Origin: Siphonodentalium dalli
Lineage: Eukaryota; Mollusca; Scaphopoda; Gadilida; Siphonodentaliidae
Direction: 5' to 3'
Assembly: GCA_032622095.1 (NCBI GenBank)
Contig: CP136061.1
Coordinates: 217,960,373 to 218,024,372 of the forward strand
Length of the DNA stretch: 64,000 nucleotides
Below the pieces are notes generated by a model, which was given only the letters and a program-made list of their open reading frames with translations, was not told where the DNA came from and made no database searches. Positions 1 to 12,425 of this stretch are shown here, one piece after another (the first letter of the stretch is position 1; each line of letters starts with the position of its first letter). A program made the position numbers and the translations under genes.

Positions 1-1209
1 CGGGTCGCCGAGCCCGTGCGACGCCAGCTTCGCGCATGCGCAGACCAGATCTCGGAAACGGGTAGAGCTATCGACTTGAAATTTTGTTTTTGAATAGCCC
101 GGACAACGTCGGGCTCATCGGCTAGTATTATATATTTTGGAAGATCTGTTTGTTTGTTTGTGTGTAATCGATGAACTCGAAAACGGCCGACCCGATTTTG
201 ATGAAACTTGGTATGTGGGGGTATTTTCGGCCGGGGGTGACATAGGCCTATTAATTTGCCCGTGCGACGTGACATTGACCTTGAAATCGGGTAATTTCAA
301 GGTCAAACGCCCGAATATCACGGGATTTCGATGAAACTTGGTATGTGGGGGGCCTTCTGCCGGGGAGTGGCATAAACCTATTAATTTGCCCGTGCGACGT
401 GACCTTGAAATCGGGTCATTTCAAGGTCAAACGCCCGAATATCACGGGATTTCGATGAAACTTGGTATGTTTGGGTACTTTTGGCCGGGGAGTCTCATAA
501 GCCTATTCATTTGCCCGTGCGACTGACCTTGAAATCGGGTCAATTCAAGGTCAAATCCCGAATTTTGATGGGATTTCGACGAAATTTGATACGTGTGGTT
601 ACTTTTGTCCACTGAGTGTTTTGGGCGGGTTGAGTCGTCACACCGAACTGACCTTGACCTTCAAAATGATCAATTCAAGGTCAAATCGGGTAAAACCGGA
701 TGGATTTCGACGGGCACGTTTGTCGGGTACTTTTGTCCGGGCAGTGTTTTGGACTGGTCTAATCGTGACCCCACTTGACCTTCAAAATGGACAATTCAAG
801 GTCAAAGCCCGGACGAAGTCGGGTCACCTTCTAGTATATATATATATCTACTATATATTTTGGGACTTCTGCCTGTATGTGTGTGTGTGTGTTAGTAAGG
901 CCTGGAAAACTGCCCGACAGATTTTGACGAAATTTGATACCTAAGGGTATTTATTTCCGGGGATTGTTTTGGACGGGTCAAACGTAATCCCGACCTAACT
1001 TTGACCTTCAAAATGGTCAATTCAAGGTCAAATCGGGTAAAATCAGACGGATTTCGACGGGTACTTTTGTCCGAGCAGTGTTTTGGACGGGTCAAATCGT
1101 GACCCCACCTGACCTTGACCTTCAAAATGGACAATTCAAGGTCAAATCGCGCAATTCGCCGAAAAGCAGAGGGGAAACAGCCCGGACGAAGTCGGGTCCA
1201 CATGCTAGT
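1..1209 (+). mobile_element. Helitron-like non-autonomous elements, 3 termini
   Basis: Three similar 3' ends are visible. Each has a short hairpin (CCCGGACGAAGTCGGG or a close variant at 98-113, 808-823 and 1181-1196), then 8-9 nt, then CTAG followed by T (122-125, 831-834, 1204-1207). A terminal hairpin followed by CTRR and insertion before T is the Helitron 3' signature. Sequence after the first two ends restarts with a similar TATATATTTTGG(A/G) stretch and a TGTTTG/TGTGTG run, so the region reads as tandem or abutting copies. No Rep/helicase coding is present. The family assignment is inference from the termini alone. Confidence 0.5.
190..1145 (+). repeat. 124-130 bp tandem repeat with TCAAGGTCA inverted pairs
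   Basis: Units begin around GATGAAACTTGGTATG or its variants at about 201, 331, 455, 579 and 709, and resume at about 930 and 1045. Every unit carries TGACCTTGA or TTGACCTTC, a gap of about 10-13 bp, then TTCAAGGTCAAA, which forms a small imperfect hairpin. Periods are 124 or 130 bp. This is the internal repeat of the Helitron-like elements. Confidence 0.8.
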
Positions 1210-1345
1210 TATATATATATATATATACAATATATATATATATAATATATATTATATAATATATATTATATAACATGTATGTTATATATATATTATAATA
1301 TAATATATATAAAATATATATATAATATATATACCATATATTCTA
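1209..1345. repeat. AT-rich (TA)n microsatellite
   Basis: Nearly uninterrupted TA/ATAT runs follow the third CTAGT terminus. No gene signal. Confidence 0.9.
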
Positions 1346-1673
1346 TATATATCTAATAAACCTGGCTATTCATAATAATTCAGGTTTCCGGGCAAATCAT
1401 TAAGCATGTTTATTTAAGTATGCATTATATTATATTTGTGTATGCATTGTGATGAGAATAAAGAATTCAATTGATGTTTCAAGTTATCGGTATACCCATA
1501 ATATATTTTAAATGTCAAACACGGTATAATATCCACTTAAGACTGATATATTCACTATAATTAAACATTATTATGACTTAATTATCAAATTTAGACTTGT
1601 TCTCGGTAGTTAGCGTTTGTTATTGGTTGGTCTCGGTATATAGTATCTCCGATATCCGGTGCAATTTGAACGA
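1346..1673. other. No recognisable feature
   Basis: AT-rich spacer between the TA microsatellite and the first copy of the mosaic repeat. No ORF, RNA gene or repeat pairing was recognised. Confidence 0.5.
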
Positions 1674-3290
1674 TGGCACTGCGCATGACAACAATTTGAC
1701 ATGCTGGAACAGAAAGTCAAACGAACGTAACCAGGAAATAAATTGTGTTTGCGCAAAATTGACAAATGATAAATGTCTTTTATTTAGCACAGCAAGGTGT
1801 GGATTTCGGAACTTTTGGTGGAATCTTGTCTTTATTGTCACCATAAGAAGAGAACCAATCAGAATCTGGCACCAGGAGTCCTTTATCTCCTGTAAATAGA
1901 AAAGGTATGAGCTTCAGACAGGGTCAAATAGTGGCTGATCTGAGTCCAATACATATGTATATCATGTATTTGACTCAACTGGGTCTACAACTGTAGTTAT
2001 GTTGCTAGTGAAAAGGGCCTCCCATAAGATGCGTGTGCAGTCAGAATATGAAATAAATTAGAATCATTTAAGGGCTTTGTGGACCCAATTTTTTTCTAAA
2101 ATTTCCCAAAATTTTATAGAGTCCAAATAAAGGATTCTGTTCATGTATATTAGTAATAATATAAACCGAGCCCATTGATGCAATATTTTGAGAGTATACT
2201 TCATGGTGGATTATGTTAGAAATACAAAATGTGAACTTTATTGAGATTTAAAAAAAAATAATTTACAGGCAATGGTCCAAGAAAAACAAAGTCCAAATCT
2301 AAGAATCAAATATGGGAATATGTACTGAACACTGTGATGAATGATGTATTACAAAAAGAATATTATATTTCTTGAGTGTTCTTTGATAAAATTACTTTGA
2401 ACCGGTTGTTGACAAATGATATATACTTGCTTGAATGTTGGCTATGTGGGTGGTAGCAGGCACGGGTTAACAGCTGGCCATTGTAACTGCTCTGGACTCT
2501 GTTGACAATAGAATGCTAATCCTCAATCATACCCCTACCAGATTTCCACACTAATTCTAGTAAGTAGGTCACCACTCACTCAGGGTGAACACCATGTGGA
2601 AGTTTGACACCTGTTGACACTGGTAAAAAGCCATTCATACTGGACTGGACGTATCAGCCATGAAAGGTTGACCCATTAACTGCTGCCTCTCAGTCAACAA
2701 TATTATGAAGTTAGTATATCATTTGTCAACAACCGGTTCAAAGTAATTTTATCAAAGAACACTCAAGAAATATAATATTCTTTTTGTAATACATCATTCA
2801 TCACAGTGTTCAGTACATATTCCCATATTTGATTCTTAAATTTGGACTTTGTTTTTCTTGGACCATTGCCTGTAAATTAATTTTTTTTAAATCTCAATAA
2901 AGTTCACATTTTGTATTTCTAACATAATCCACCATGAAGTATACTATCAAAATGCTGCATCAATGGGCATGGTTTCTATTATTACTAATATACATGAACA
3001 GAATCCTTTATTCTGACTCTATAAAATTTAGGGAAATTTTGGAAAAATTGGGTCCACAAAGCCCTTAAGTACATTGCACTAACACAGGATTCCAAATCAA
3101 ACTGAGGAGAAATAAACACGTCGTGTCTGCTCGCCAAGGGCTGGTGGAAAATATCAAGTTCAATAATGTCCAGAAAAGAATATTAGGCCTATACGCAGAT
3201 TAAAAAACTTGGTCGCTTCAAACAGAACCCACATAAGAACGATCCATTACAATATTTTCCAAAACATGATTGAAACATACCCCATGTATA
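1674..3290 (+). repeat. Mosaic repeat, copy 1
   Basis: Segments 1799-1985 and 1910-3260 (minus the nested insertion at 2072-3064) recur in the same orientation at 37827-38022 and 39455-39720. Part recurs inverted at 33294-33410. The outer part 1674-1793 resembles the outer end of the inverted-repeat element at 33.4-35.2 kb. No intact ORF; shared blocks include GGAACTTTTGGT, CCATAAGAAGAGAACCAA and ACACAGGATTCCAAATCAAA. The unit is probably part of an old retroelement or composite repeat, but I do not recognise the family. Confidence 0.75.
2072..3064. mobile_element. TTAA-flanked foldback element (Kolobok- or piggyBac-like)
   Basis: Left arm 2072-2430 and right arm 2711-3064 are inverted copies of about 355 bp, starting GGGCTTTGTGGACC and ending GGTCCACAAAGCCC, separated by about 280 bp. 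TTAA flanks both ends (2068-2071 and 3065-3068). The paralogous sequence at 39504-39507 has a single TTAA and no insertion, so the insertion and its target duplication are seen directly. TTAA duplication is known for piggyBac and Kolobok. Termini starting with GG favour Kolobok. No transposase is encoded. Confidence 0.85.
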
Positions 3291-3294
3291 CCAC

Positions 3295-3847
3295 ATGATG
3301 TTTGGAAAAATAATCTACGACAATCAATACAAGAAAACCATAATCAGAAATGGTAACGCCCTCAAGATCATATTATTAGCCATAAATATAAATTATATTA
3401 TAAAATATATTGGTTACTTGAATGCACCGGCTTATTACTGCAGGTTTCTCATTCACCACACCAGAAAGCTTCTAAATGCGGATACAACATCGAAGGCATT
3501 GTGTTCCCGCCAAGAGTGCATGGCCCAGCCATTGTTCATACCTAAACATCGAAAGCAATTAACGCGGTCATAATATTTACATAAGACATCCAGCGAATAC
3601 ACACCCACGAAAACCCGAAATGTGTTGTCCTGTGAGAAATCCCATCGCTATAGCTCAATTTGACGCGGTCAGATTAGCCTTCCTACAATATCCTAAAAAA
3701 TGTATAAAGTTTCTCAAATCATCGGCATAGTCAACAGAACTTTCACGAACTTGGACATGGACACTTTCTGATCGCTCTACATAAGCATGGTCAGACCTAT
3801 AATCGAATACTGTAACTCTGCATGGAGTCCACATCGCAAAAATCAAA
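3295..3847 (+). pseudogene. CR1/L2-like retrotransposon relic, 5' part
   Basis: Frames near 3700-3870 read NRTFTNLDMDTF then SLYISMVRPIIEYCNSAWSP (plus strand), the region after the reverse-transcriptase fingers in CR1/L2/Jockey-group non-LTR elements, which normally continues into a Q-x-R-R-A segment. Stops and frame changes interrupt it. The upstream part (3323-3660) matches 62115-62530 closely and contains no recognised domain. The continuation of the coding sequence lies at 8810-9180, across a 5 kb insertion. Clade assignment is approximate. Confidence 0.65.
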
Positions 3848-6800
3848 TAGTCCAGGAGATATTGGTCGACCTCTGCACCCCCCCCCCCAGGACTCAACTT
3901 CACCCCACTAATTTTCTTCCTTAAGGTATCCTCTAATTTTTTTCACTTGTTAACAAGAAAAAAAAGTGGCCGCAGAGACTCCAGACAAGATGGCGTCCAT
4001 CATGGCGGCCATTTTTTTTAAATGCACCATGTCTCTTTGATCGCCGTTATAGTAAAGATGATATCACATGCGGTCTTGTTTTCTGCTCGATTCGTTATGC
4101 TAATATACAACTCTTACAAATTAGCCAAAAATCCGACACCAGAATCCAATATGGCGACCAAGATGGCCGCCGAAATGTGAAAATATGCTATTTTTCTGAC
4201 ATGTTACCACCTTTCGTTTGTCTCTGTGGGAAAATGTTGGCATCTTTGCGTCATGTTATACATTTATCATATAGAGGAGTCATTTTTGACCACATCGGGA
4301 CCATAATATACATTCATTGCGGGATATTTGTGTCCGATATCACGTTTTCCCAAATGCCGGTATAATAGGTCAAAGCCGAATCTACGTTAATAACGCGATG
4401 TAATGTTTCGAATCAATGAATGTTATTGCTATTATAACAACACCCATGCATATATATGTGCAGGAGATCCTCGAGCTATGATTCCTCTTATACCCGAGTT
4501 GAGGAATATTTACCCAAATCCAAGATGGCGGCCAAAATGGCCACCAGAAATAAAAAATCGCCGAATTTTACAATCAGTGAGCATTATTGTCATGAAAACT
4601 CCACACCTGCTTACTATTGTGAGTTGGGAACACTTAGGCGAAGAACTTTCCTTGTACCATATCCAAATAAAAGTACCCCAAATCCAAAATGGCGCCCACA
4701 ATGGCGGACAGATTTTGAAAAATCACCGAAATTCCCTCATATCCACATCATTGGGCATTATTGTCGAGACAACTCCACCCATGCTTACAGTTGAGTTGGA
4801 AATACTGAGGTGAAGTTATTATCTTACATCTCATGTAAGAAATTGTTTTCCAAATCGTAGATGGCGGCCAAAATGGCGACCGAAATTTGAAAACAAGTCT
4901 ACATTCCTTTACTTTCTTACGATGGGCGTTATTGTTTCGCGATTTCTATCAACCATTACATGTTGATATGGAATAATGACATGAAGTATTCATTAGGGTT
5001 TGGCAATTGATACTCACAGCCAAGATCGTTGCTAAATTGGCGGCTACAAATTGAAAAGAAATCGATATTTTCACATCTTAATTTCAACTTGTTGTCATAA
5101 TATCGGTATGTATGGACGAAACTGTACCAGTTCAACTTGAATCTATCAAAACGCATAACATAGCTCGTATCCTTCTGGAAAGATGAAAACCACAATTAAT
5201 ATCGCGATGTGGCATTTGGAAATCCATTATCCACTTAGCGCCGATAATGGCCGTAAGCGTATGTGCGCCGAATAGTTATATCAGAACAATTACCTGATAA
5301 CAGATTCTGATTTGTCACGTCACGTCCATAATTATATGGACCAGCTTCCATTTCTTTGTCTGATAAATCTAGGTAGCTCACACCGACAAAGTATTCACCA
5401 CTTCCTGGGAGTAGGGTCCCTCTAATCATAACGTTTCAAACAATTCATTTTCCGGTGTCTAGCTTACGATTTTAAATATTTGCTCAATATGATATTTGTG
5501 CGTCATCTTGGACTATGAAGGCATATGACCGATGACTATACAAGCTTACAGAAGGTCATCTCTATGTATGTGTCTCATACCCCATGGGGATAACGACATG
5601 TACACCTGGCGAACCAGTTAGCTAGTCACTTCTCAATAGATGGTTCGTCAACCCACAAACTCAGCGAACGTATTGGCATATGTGGACAACTTCGACAGTG
5701 TTTCGAAGGTTGCTAGCTGTCTCATTCCCTTGGGCAGATGACTACCTGCTAAGGAGAAGACCATAGTGTACAGACTACCACACTTCTTGGCCATGATCCG
5801 AAGCAACCTGTGTGACGCCCCGCATTTGTCTCGTCGAATATCTCCCAGCAGAGAGGAACAATGCTCGCGGTGCTAGTTTATGGACATGCGCCATGATAGT
5901 AGGAATGAAATGGGCCACGGTATACACCACCCCTACACCTGATGCATGTTTACGATATAGAATGTCATGCGTGTCGGTTTTATTTGGTGTGGTAAGATTG
6001 TATTTCCACATCCGTTTCGAAGCCTTTCTGATTCAACTACGTACATTTTTGTCTGGATAATACTATGCTAGCCTCCCTCAAAACAGTCGGATGGACTGAA
6101 GGATAATGTCTTTATAGCATGAATGTATGCGTTTTTTGTTATCCTCTCTCAGGGTTAGTGTTAGTATGTTGGCGGTATTATTCAAGAAAATGTCAGGAAC
6201 TGTGGTGCATTTATTTCACTATGTATTTAAAGAACAATTTACAGTCTCGATGGCAATGGCTGTGGACGTTGGGAAACGCGACCTTTATGGTCATATAGCT
6301 TTATATATAACTTTAGAATATAGCAGTTAATGTCTCATGCAGGAAAATGTTCGCAATGGTGATGTTACCAATAAATCAATTGGTGTACCAACGTTTGTTG
6401 AACTGAATGCAAGAGCATTTGTACTTTCTTGAACCATACCACGCAGCGTGAGTATGACATATCAAACTATCAAAGGTATCGCCTTTAAGACTATACTCCA
6501 GTCTTGGTGGGGTTTATACAGCAGTAGCCAATGGCACACGCCTGGTCCAGCTGTTTAAGAACGGCTTCCAAACGGATGGAAACATACCATCTTAGCATAC
6601 AAGGAAAGCAAAGCCACACATGAGATCCTGTCTGAATCTAAAACATAACAAAATAAGGGGCGGTGCAGTCATGGTCCAATTTCATTTCCACTATCATGAC
6701 ACATACCCACAAACTAGCACCGTGTGTATTGTTAGCATCTGCTTGGATATGTTCGGTGAGACGATTGCTGGACGCCAACAAGCTTGTTCTTATGATCATG

Positions 6801-8809
6801 TTCAAGGAGTTTGGCTATATTATGCATTATGGTCTTCTACACCTTAGCAGAAATGCATCCGTCAAATGTCGGGCTTTCAACATTCGAAGCCATATTCAGA
6901 AGTTGTCCGGGTACGTCAGTGCATTATATGAGTATGCGAATTGATGAACCATATATTGGGAAGTGGCTGTTTGGGAAGATCGCCAGGTGTACACGTTGTT
7001 ATCCCCATTGGGCCACCAAAGCTGACAATACGCAGATAGATAGGTCCTTCTGAAAGCTAGTATACGCATAGACCGAATACCTTTCTAGTGTATCGCACAA
7101 GATGACGCCTATAGTAGCATCTGAATTATACCATAAGCTATACCACGAATGAAGCTCGCTAAGAATTCCAAGCTTTCGAAACAAACACGTGAGCTGGACA
7201 CCGGCATATGTATTGTTTGAAACATTCCGATCAGTGGCACCCTTCTACAAAGAAGTGTAGTAAACTGTTGTTGTGGGTGAGGTATATTAATCTGACGAAG
7301 AGACGGAAACGGGTCTAGATAATGCTGAATGTGACAATTCAGAATAAGCTCAGGTACTGTTGTTTTGATTCTTGGAAGTCATAATATGACTATTCGGCGC
7401 ACCTATATACGGTTACGGCCAGTATGAGCCCTTAGTGGAAAATGGATTTTGAAATGCCACATCGCGATTGTGGGTTTTCATCATTCCAAAAGGCTACGAC
7501 TTACATTGGAACTAATATATGGCTTATATTATGTACCGTTTCGTCTATACAAATCGATATTATGACAAAAAGTTGAAATTAGTATGTGATAATATCGGCT
7601 TCTTTTCAATTTCTGGCCACCAGTTTGGCCGCCATATTGACTCTGAGTATCACTTGCCAAACCCTAATGAATAATTCATACATATCAACATGTAATGGTT
7701 GGTAGAAATCGCGAAACAATAACGCCCATCCTAAGAAAGTAAAGGAATGTAGGCGTATTTTCACATTTCGGTCGCCATTTTGGCCGCCATCTTCGATTTG
7801 GAAAACCATTTCTTGCTTGAGATGTAAGGTAATTACTTCACCTCAGTATTTCCAACTCAACTATACGCATGGATGGAGTTGTCTCGACAATAATGCCTAA
7901 TCATGTAAATATGAGGAAATTTCGGTAATTTTTCAAAATCTGTCCGCCATTGTGGGCGCCATTTTGGATTTGGGGTACTTTTATTTGGATATGGTACAAG
8001 GAAAGTTCTTCGCCTATGTGTTCCCAACTCACAATAGTAAGCAGGTGTGGAGTTTTCATGACAATAATGCTCACTGATGTTAAAATCGGCGATTTTTTAT
8101 TTCTGGTGGCCATTTTGGCCGCCATCTTGGATTTGGGTAAATATTCCTCAACTCGGGTATAAGAGGAATCATAGCTCGGGTATCTCCTGCACATATATAT
8201 GCATGGGTGTTGTTATAATAGCAATAACATTCATTGATTCGAAACATTACATCGCGTTATTAACGTAGATTCGGCTTTGACCTATTATACCGGCATTTGG
8301 GAAAACGTGATATCGGACAAAAATATCCCGCAATGAATGTATATTATGGTCCCCAATGTGGTCGAAAATGACTCCTCTATATGATAAATGTATAACATGA
8401 CGCAAAGATGCCAACATTTTCCCACAGAGACAAACGAAAGGTGGTAACATGTCAGAAAAATAGCATATTTTCACATTTCGGCGGCCATCTTGGCCGCCAT
8501 ATTGGATTCTGGTATCGGATGTTTGGCTAATTTGTAAGAGTTATATATTAGCATAACGAATCGAACAGAAAACAAGACCGCATGTGATATCATCTTTACT
8601 ATAACGGCGATCAAAGAGACATGGTGCATTTAAAAAAAATGGCCGCCATGATGGACGCCATCTTGTCTGGAGTCTCTGCGGCCACTTTTTTTTCTTGTTA
8701 ACAAGTGAAAAAAATTAGAGGATACCTTAAGGAAGAAAATTAGTGGGGTGAAGTTGAGTCCTGGGGGGGGGGGGGGGGTTGCAGAGGTCGACCAATATCT
8801 CCTGGACTA
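3848..8809. mobile_element. 5 kb foldback element with about 2.4 kb arms
   Basis: The whole segment is an imperfect palindrome centred near 6330. The outer ends (TAGTCCAGGAGATATTGG and its complement) are almost perfect. The arms stay alignable inward through GGACTCAACTTCACCCC (about 3890 with 8757), the ATGGCGGCC repeats, GCGATGTGGCATTT (5206 with 7456), GGGGATAACxACxTGTACACC (5585 with 6985) and GGTGCTAGTTT (5869 with 6715). TA lies at both ends. No transposase ORF. A poly-C tract sits just inside each end. It interrupts the reverse-transcriptase relic, so it inserted later than that element. Confidence 0.85.
4135..4880 (+). repeat. ATGGCGGCC-containing subrepeats (left arm)
   Basis: Blocks of the form AATCCAAGATGGCGGCCAAA occur near 4144, 4518, 4681 and 4853, spaced about 165-175 bp for the last three. 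Complementary copies lie in the right arm near 7775, 7950, 8120 and 8490. The repeat gives spurious short ORFs beginning in ATGGC. Confidence 0.75.
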
Positions 8810-9305
8810 AAAGCATTGTGTTAGAGAAATACAAAGAAAAGCCAATAACTACTTCGTCAAATCATAACTATATGCTACCGAGACCGAATGATAACACTCA
8901 ATATGATGTCTTTAAAATATCGAATATTTAGAGGAGATCTAATCGAGGTATATAAACTGTTGAATGGTCATTACAATATCAATGCCTGTGACCTATTAGA
9001 AAGACATTCACGACATAATAAAAAGCTACAGATATATAAAATATTTCTTCACGCAGAGGGTGATAAATAGCTGGAACTCTCTGCCAGACTTCGCTGTTGA
9101 GGCTCCAACACTCGGTCAATTCAAAATATACATAGACGCACTCTTCTATTATATAAAATACGAGTTCAACGACAAGTAATATGTTCAAGTGACTCACAAG
9201 TAAATATCGAATGACATATATTTGTAAACAAGCATTGCAAATAATGTTATTGGGACGAAAAGTCGCATGACTTGTTCCATATTATGATGATGATGATGAT
9301 GATAT
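8810..9305 (+). pseudogene. CR1/L2-like retrotransposon relic, 3' part and tail
   Basis: The plus strand reads FRGDLIEVYKLLNGHYN, then NSWNSLPDFAVEAPTLGQFK, the C-terminal signature of CR1/L2/Jockey-group ORF2 (R-x-x-R-GDLI-x-x-x-K, then W-N-x-LP and a terminal F-K-x-x-L block). Frame changes occur near 9060. The sequence ends in an ATG/GAT trinucleotide run at 9283-9305, typical of the microsatellite-like 3' ends of CR1/L2 elements. The 5' portion of this same relic is at 3295-3847. Confidence 0.75.
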
Positions 9306-10780
9306 GCTTTTTTGATTGATAGAACAAACCACTATTATGATGATCGTGTTGTTATTCGTTTAAATTACGTATCAATTGACATGGTCATTACAATCATGGT
9401 ACCGGTACCTATATATGTTAATGGAATTTAAAAAAAAGCAAAGAAAGGATCACACACCGCAATCGATCCGAGGATTCGTTGTGAGCACGGAATATTCGAG
9501 ATGATGCCAACGAGGGTTGGAGAATTTCTGGTGCATTTCTTTTTTGTTAAAATGTGGTAACTATAGCCCAAAAAACTTGACATCTTTATCGTAAACATGT
9601 AAATGCTAACTTGTGGTCATATGAATGTAATGAATTGTGTTGGAGAATAAACTATGTTTAAACTAACCTCGTCTAGCCCACACTGCGATGATCTTATCCA
9701 CGACCCAACCACCTCGGATACGGGAACATCCTTAAAAAGGAAGCCCTTTCACCGAGAGTTGGGAAGCTTATCAATCTGAACATGGGTTCGAACTCTCTTC
9801 CTCCGAAATTCTTGATCTGCCAAGCACTGTCAAAACGCCACAGCGCACTTCCTCCGAAATTGCATATGTGACCATATACGATTACAAAAAGGATAGGTAC
9901 TGGCGCATATATCAAATTTATGGAGGCACGGACTCAGTATGAGTGTTAATTGCTTCATATATGTGTTTACCTCGGTGAGCATTAAAGTGATGTGAAACAC
10001 TCCGGTAGGGTGATCAAATATAAATGGAGAATAAATAATCTCGTTCAAAGTAGTAATTTTTACAAATATTATATCCAAATTGACAACACACGCCGTCATT
10101 CTTATATATTAATTAAATGCAGTGACTCGATGGTGAAATCATTTTCGTTAGTTTACCGGCGATAGATGCGTCCCGAATCGAGTAGTAAATATTTACAAGT
10201 GAGCGTAGTTCAGATGATGTTTTCTATGTAGTGGCACGGTCGATTTGCATGAGATTTTCGGTGATGTTAGTAGAATGCTATATTCCTCCAGTTGGCCTAG
10301 CGCCTTGATACTGATTCACACTGGGAACGCCCATACGAAAGTGACGTATATCAGACGGAATTCTGTCGTATCTGGAGTCTGACTATGCATAAGATGATCC
10401 ACGCCGGTTATCGAACATACCGGTCGATCAACGGTGTGATCATACGCCATAACGTCAGTATAACGTATGTCAAAGTGCCAGTGTGCATTTATCTTATCTG
10501 AGGCCGCAAAGTTTGGACGACAGCTACGCTCAGATCACAAACTGTTGATAGTAATATTTAAAAGGGCAAGTGATAGCTATATATTATATAGTAGGCTGAT
10601 AAACTGATAGCAAAACAAATCCCAAACACACTATCTGAACGATTTTCGATACTTTTGTTTTAACTTGGTAACAACTTTTTTTCTTAGTTAATTTAGATTG
10701 AAGCAGGTTGAATTTATTCTTGGCCATCGAGTGTCAGATACCGCCCATACGTATGTCAGGATTTCCAATATAAATGCACT
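9306..10780. other. No gene recognised
   Basis: Unique-looking AT-rich sequence. Short ORFs at 9694-9915 and 9830-10099 (minus) have no recognisable motif. Some remote zinc-finger-like linker codons occur near 10310-10530 but are too eroded to call. Confidence 0.5.
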
Positions 10781-10849
10781 AAACTCACGTGCGTAAAGGT
10801 GGCTACGCGAGACAAAGTCATTTTAAATAGGTGCGTTGGTCACGAACAC

Positions 10850-11560
10850 CACGTCAAACTCGTATGGGCGATCGCAGGTGTGTATTATCTTGTGTGTTAC
10901 CAGGTTTTCTGAATCACTATATGTCTTATATATGGCTTGCCGGTGTGGAGTCGCTACGCTTCGATAGACTTGCGGTATGACTGATACATAACCACGTCAC
11001 AATCGTATGGGCGATCCCCAGTGTTTAGCCAGGTGTTCGGAATCACGAACTGTCTTATATATGGCACACACCACAGGCCTATATAAGATGCCACACAATA
11101 CTATAGACGGTCGCCGGTGTGGTCCTCTTATGCATTGTTAGATGTGACTGAATTGCTTTTGACACAAGTTACATGCGTTTGGGCGATCATCGAGTGTATC
11201 ATCGAAGTCAGTAATTCTCCAGATATGACTGATTTAATTTTTGGACGCATGCACACGCGAATGGGAGATCGCAAGTGTGAATTATTTAATGTGTTTTTAG
11301 AATCATTGTATGTCTTGTCACACTCGTATGGTCGATCACCGGTGTTGGTCCTCGTATGCATGGTAAGACTCCATATATGCCTGCATTTCGTCTGACACAC
11401 GTCACACTCGTATGCGCGAGCCGCGGTGTTGGTCCTCTTGTGCATGGCAGTCTCCATATATGACTTATTTCCTTCTGACTCACGTCAAAGGGGTTCAAAT
11501 CGACTGGTAATTTTACATTAACGCTGATTGGAGCATTAAAAGGCTCCAGATTCAATCTCA
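10850..11560 (-). pseudogene. C2H2 zinc-finger array relic
   Basis: On the minus strand several frames show finger linkers and half-fingers: YECDVCQTKC...LTMHTRTNTGDRPYECD (11128-11457 frame), RPNACNLCQKQFSHI near 11150, TYSDSENLVTHKIIHT near 10870-10920, and TGDRPYDCDV near 11000. Stops and frameshifts separate them, and cysteines or histidines are missing in most. It is the eroded remnant of a tandem C2H2 gene, separate from the gene at 16.7-19.1 kb. It is not translatable as one protein. Confidence 0.75.
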
Positions 11561-12425
11561 AGAGCATCTATTTTTCAAAATTGTCCGGGGAAGGCCCCAT
11601 GACCCCCTCCCGTAATCCCCCTCAGGGGATACTACTCGCCTCGACATTTTGTAGGAGACGACTCGCCTAAAATGATTTGAAGGGGAGCTCCTCATTGCTC
11701 ACCAGTGATTTCCCACATGGAGAGGACTGGAACTGTGTTTATTTAATCAAATTGATGGTGTATTTACTTTACACATATTTTAACCTATTGATAATAAGGG
11801 ACACAAGTGGGTATTTTACCTTTATAACCATAAATATTTGGGTTTTTAAAGGTTTTGTCACTGGTTTTGTTGGCATATTTTTCAGCCATGTGCTTTGTTT
11901 ATTTTTTGTGGGTGTACTTGATCAGCGTTCTCTCAGTTCCGGTGCAGACACAATGAGAGACCCGTATCCTGCCAACAACACATTATTTAGTAGAATTTAC
12001 AAGGTTTTCATCAATTTTGGGGGTGGGTGTCTCAGACCTGGGTGGAAAAAAACTTAGTCCCGGGTGGGTGTCCCAGACCTGGGTGGAAAAAACTTACGTT
12101 CCCGGGGTGGTGGGTCCCCGAAACTGAAAAACACAAATTTCCACCTTGTATTCGTAAAAAAAATTCCTGACCCACCCCCCCCCCCCCCCCCCCCCCCGGA
12201 AGAAATACAAATAAATTTCCAAAATGAGATTATTTATAAATTCAATCTATGTGAGGGTCGTGGCAGAAAGAATTCAGACTATTCTGCATGCATAATAAAA
12301 TGCTATCTGCAAGCATTACAGATATACAGGTATAATACTACACTCCTTGTAAATCAATTCGCTTTTTTCAAACATGGGCTATAGTACTCCACTATATACA
12401 TGTCAGAACAACATCACATCTTGAC
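11561..12425. other. Spacer with two short direct repeats and poly-C
   Basis: A roughly 48 bp direct repeat (GGGTGGGTGTCxCAGACCTG) lies at about 12020-12070 and 12063-12115, followed by a C-run at 12173-12197. The ORF at 11677-12057 has hydrophobic stretches but no known motif and is not called as a gene. Confidence 0.5.

Noticed and set aside
1597-1899. 100-codon ORF as a gene
   Set aside because: Lies in the mosaic repeat whose other copies (33.3 and 37.8 kb) do not keep the frame.
4403-4813. 136-codon ORF in the 5 kb foldback
   Set aside because: Made of the ATGGCGGCC subrepeats; several frames are equally open and the inverted copy gives the same artefact.
9780-9860. tRNA-like B box (GGGTTCGAACTC)
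   Set aside because: No matching A box or cloverleaf could be folded around it.
11677-12057. 126-codon ORF as a membrane protein
   Set aside because: Hydrophobicity alone in T-rich DNA; no motif, no splice or promoter support, runs into a short direct repeat.
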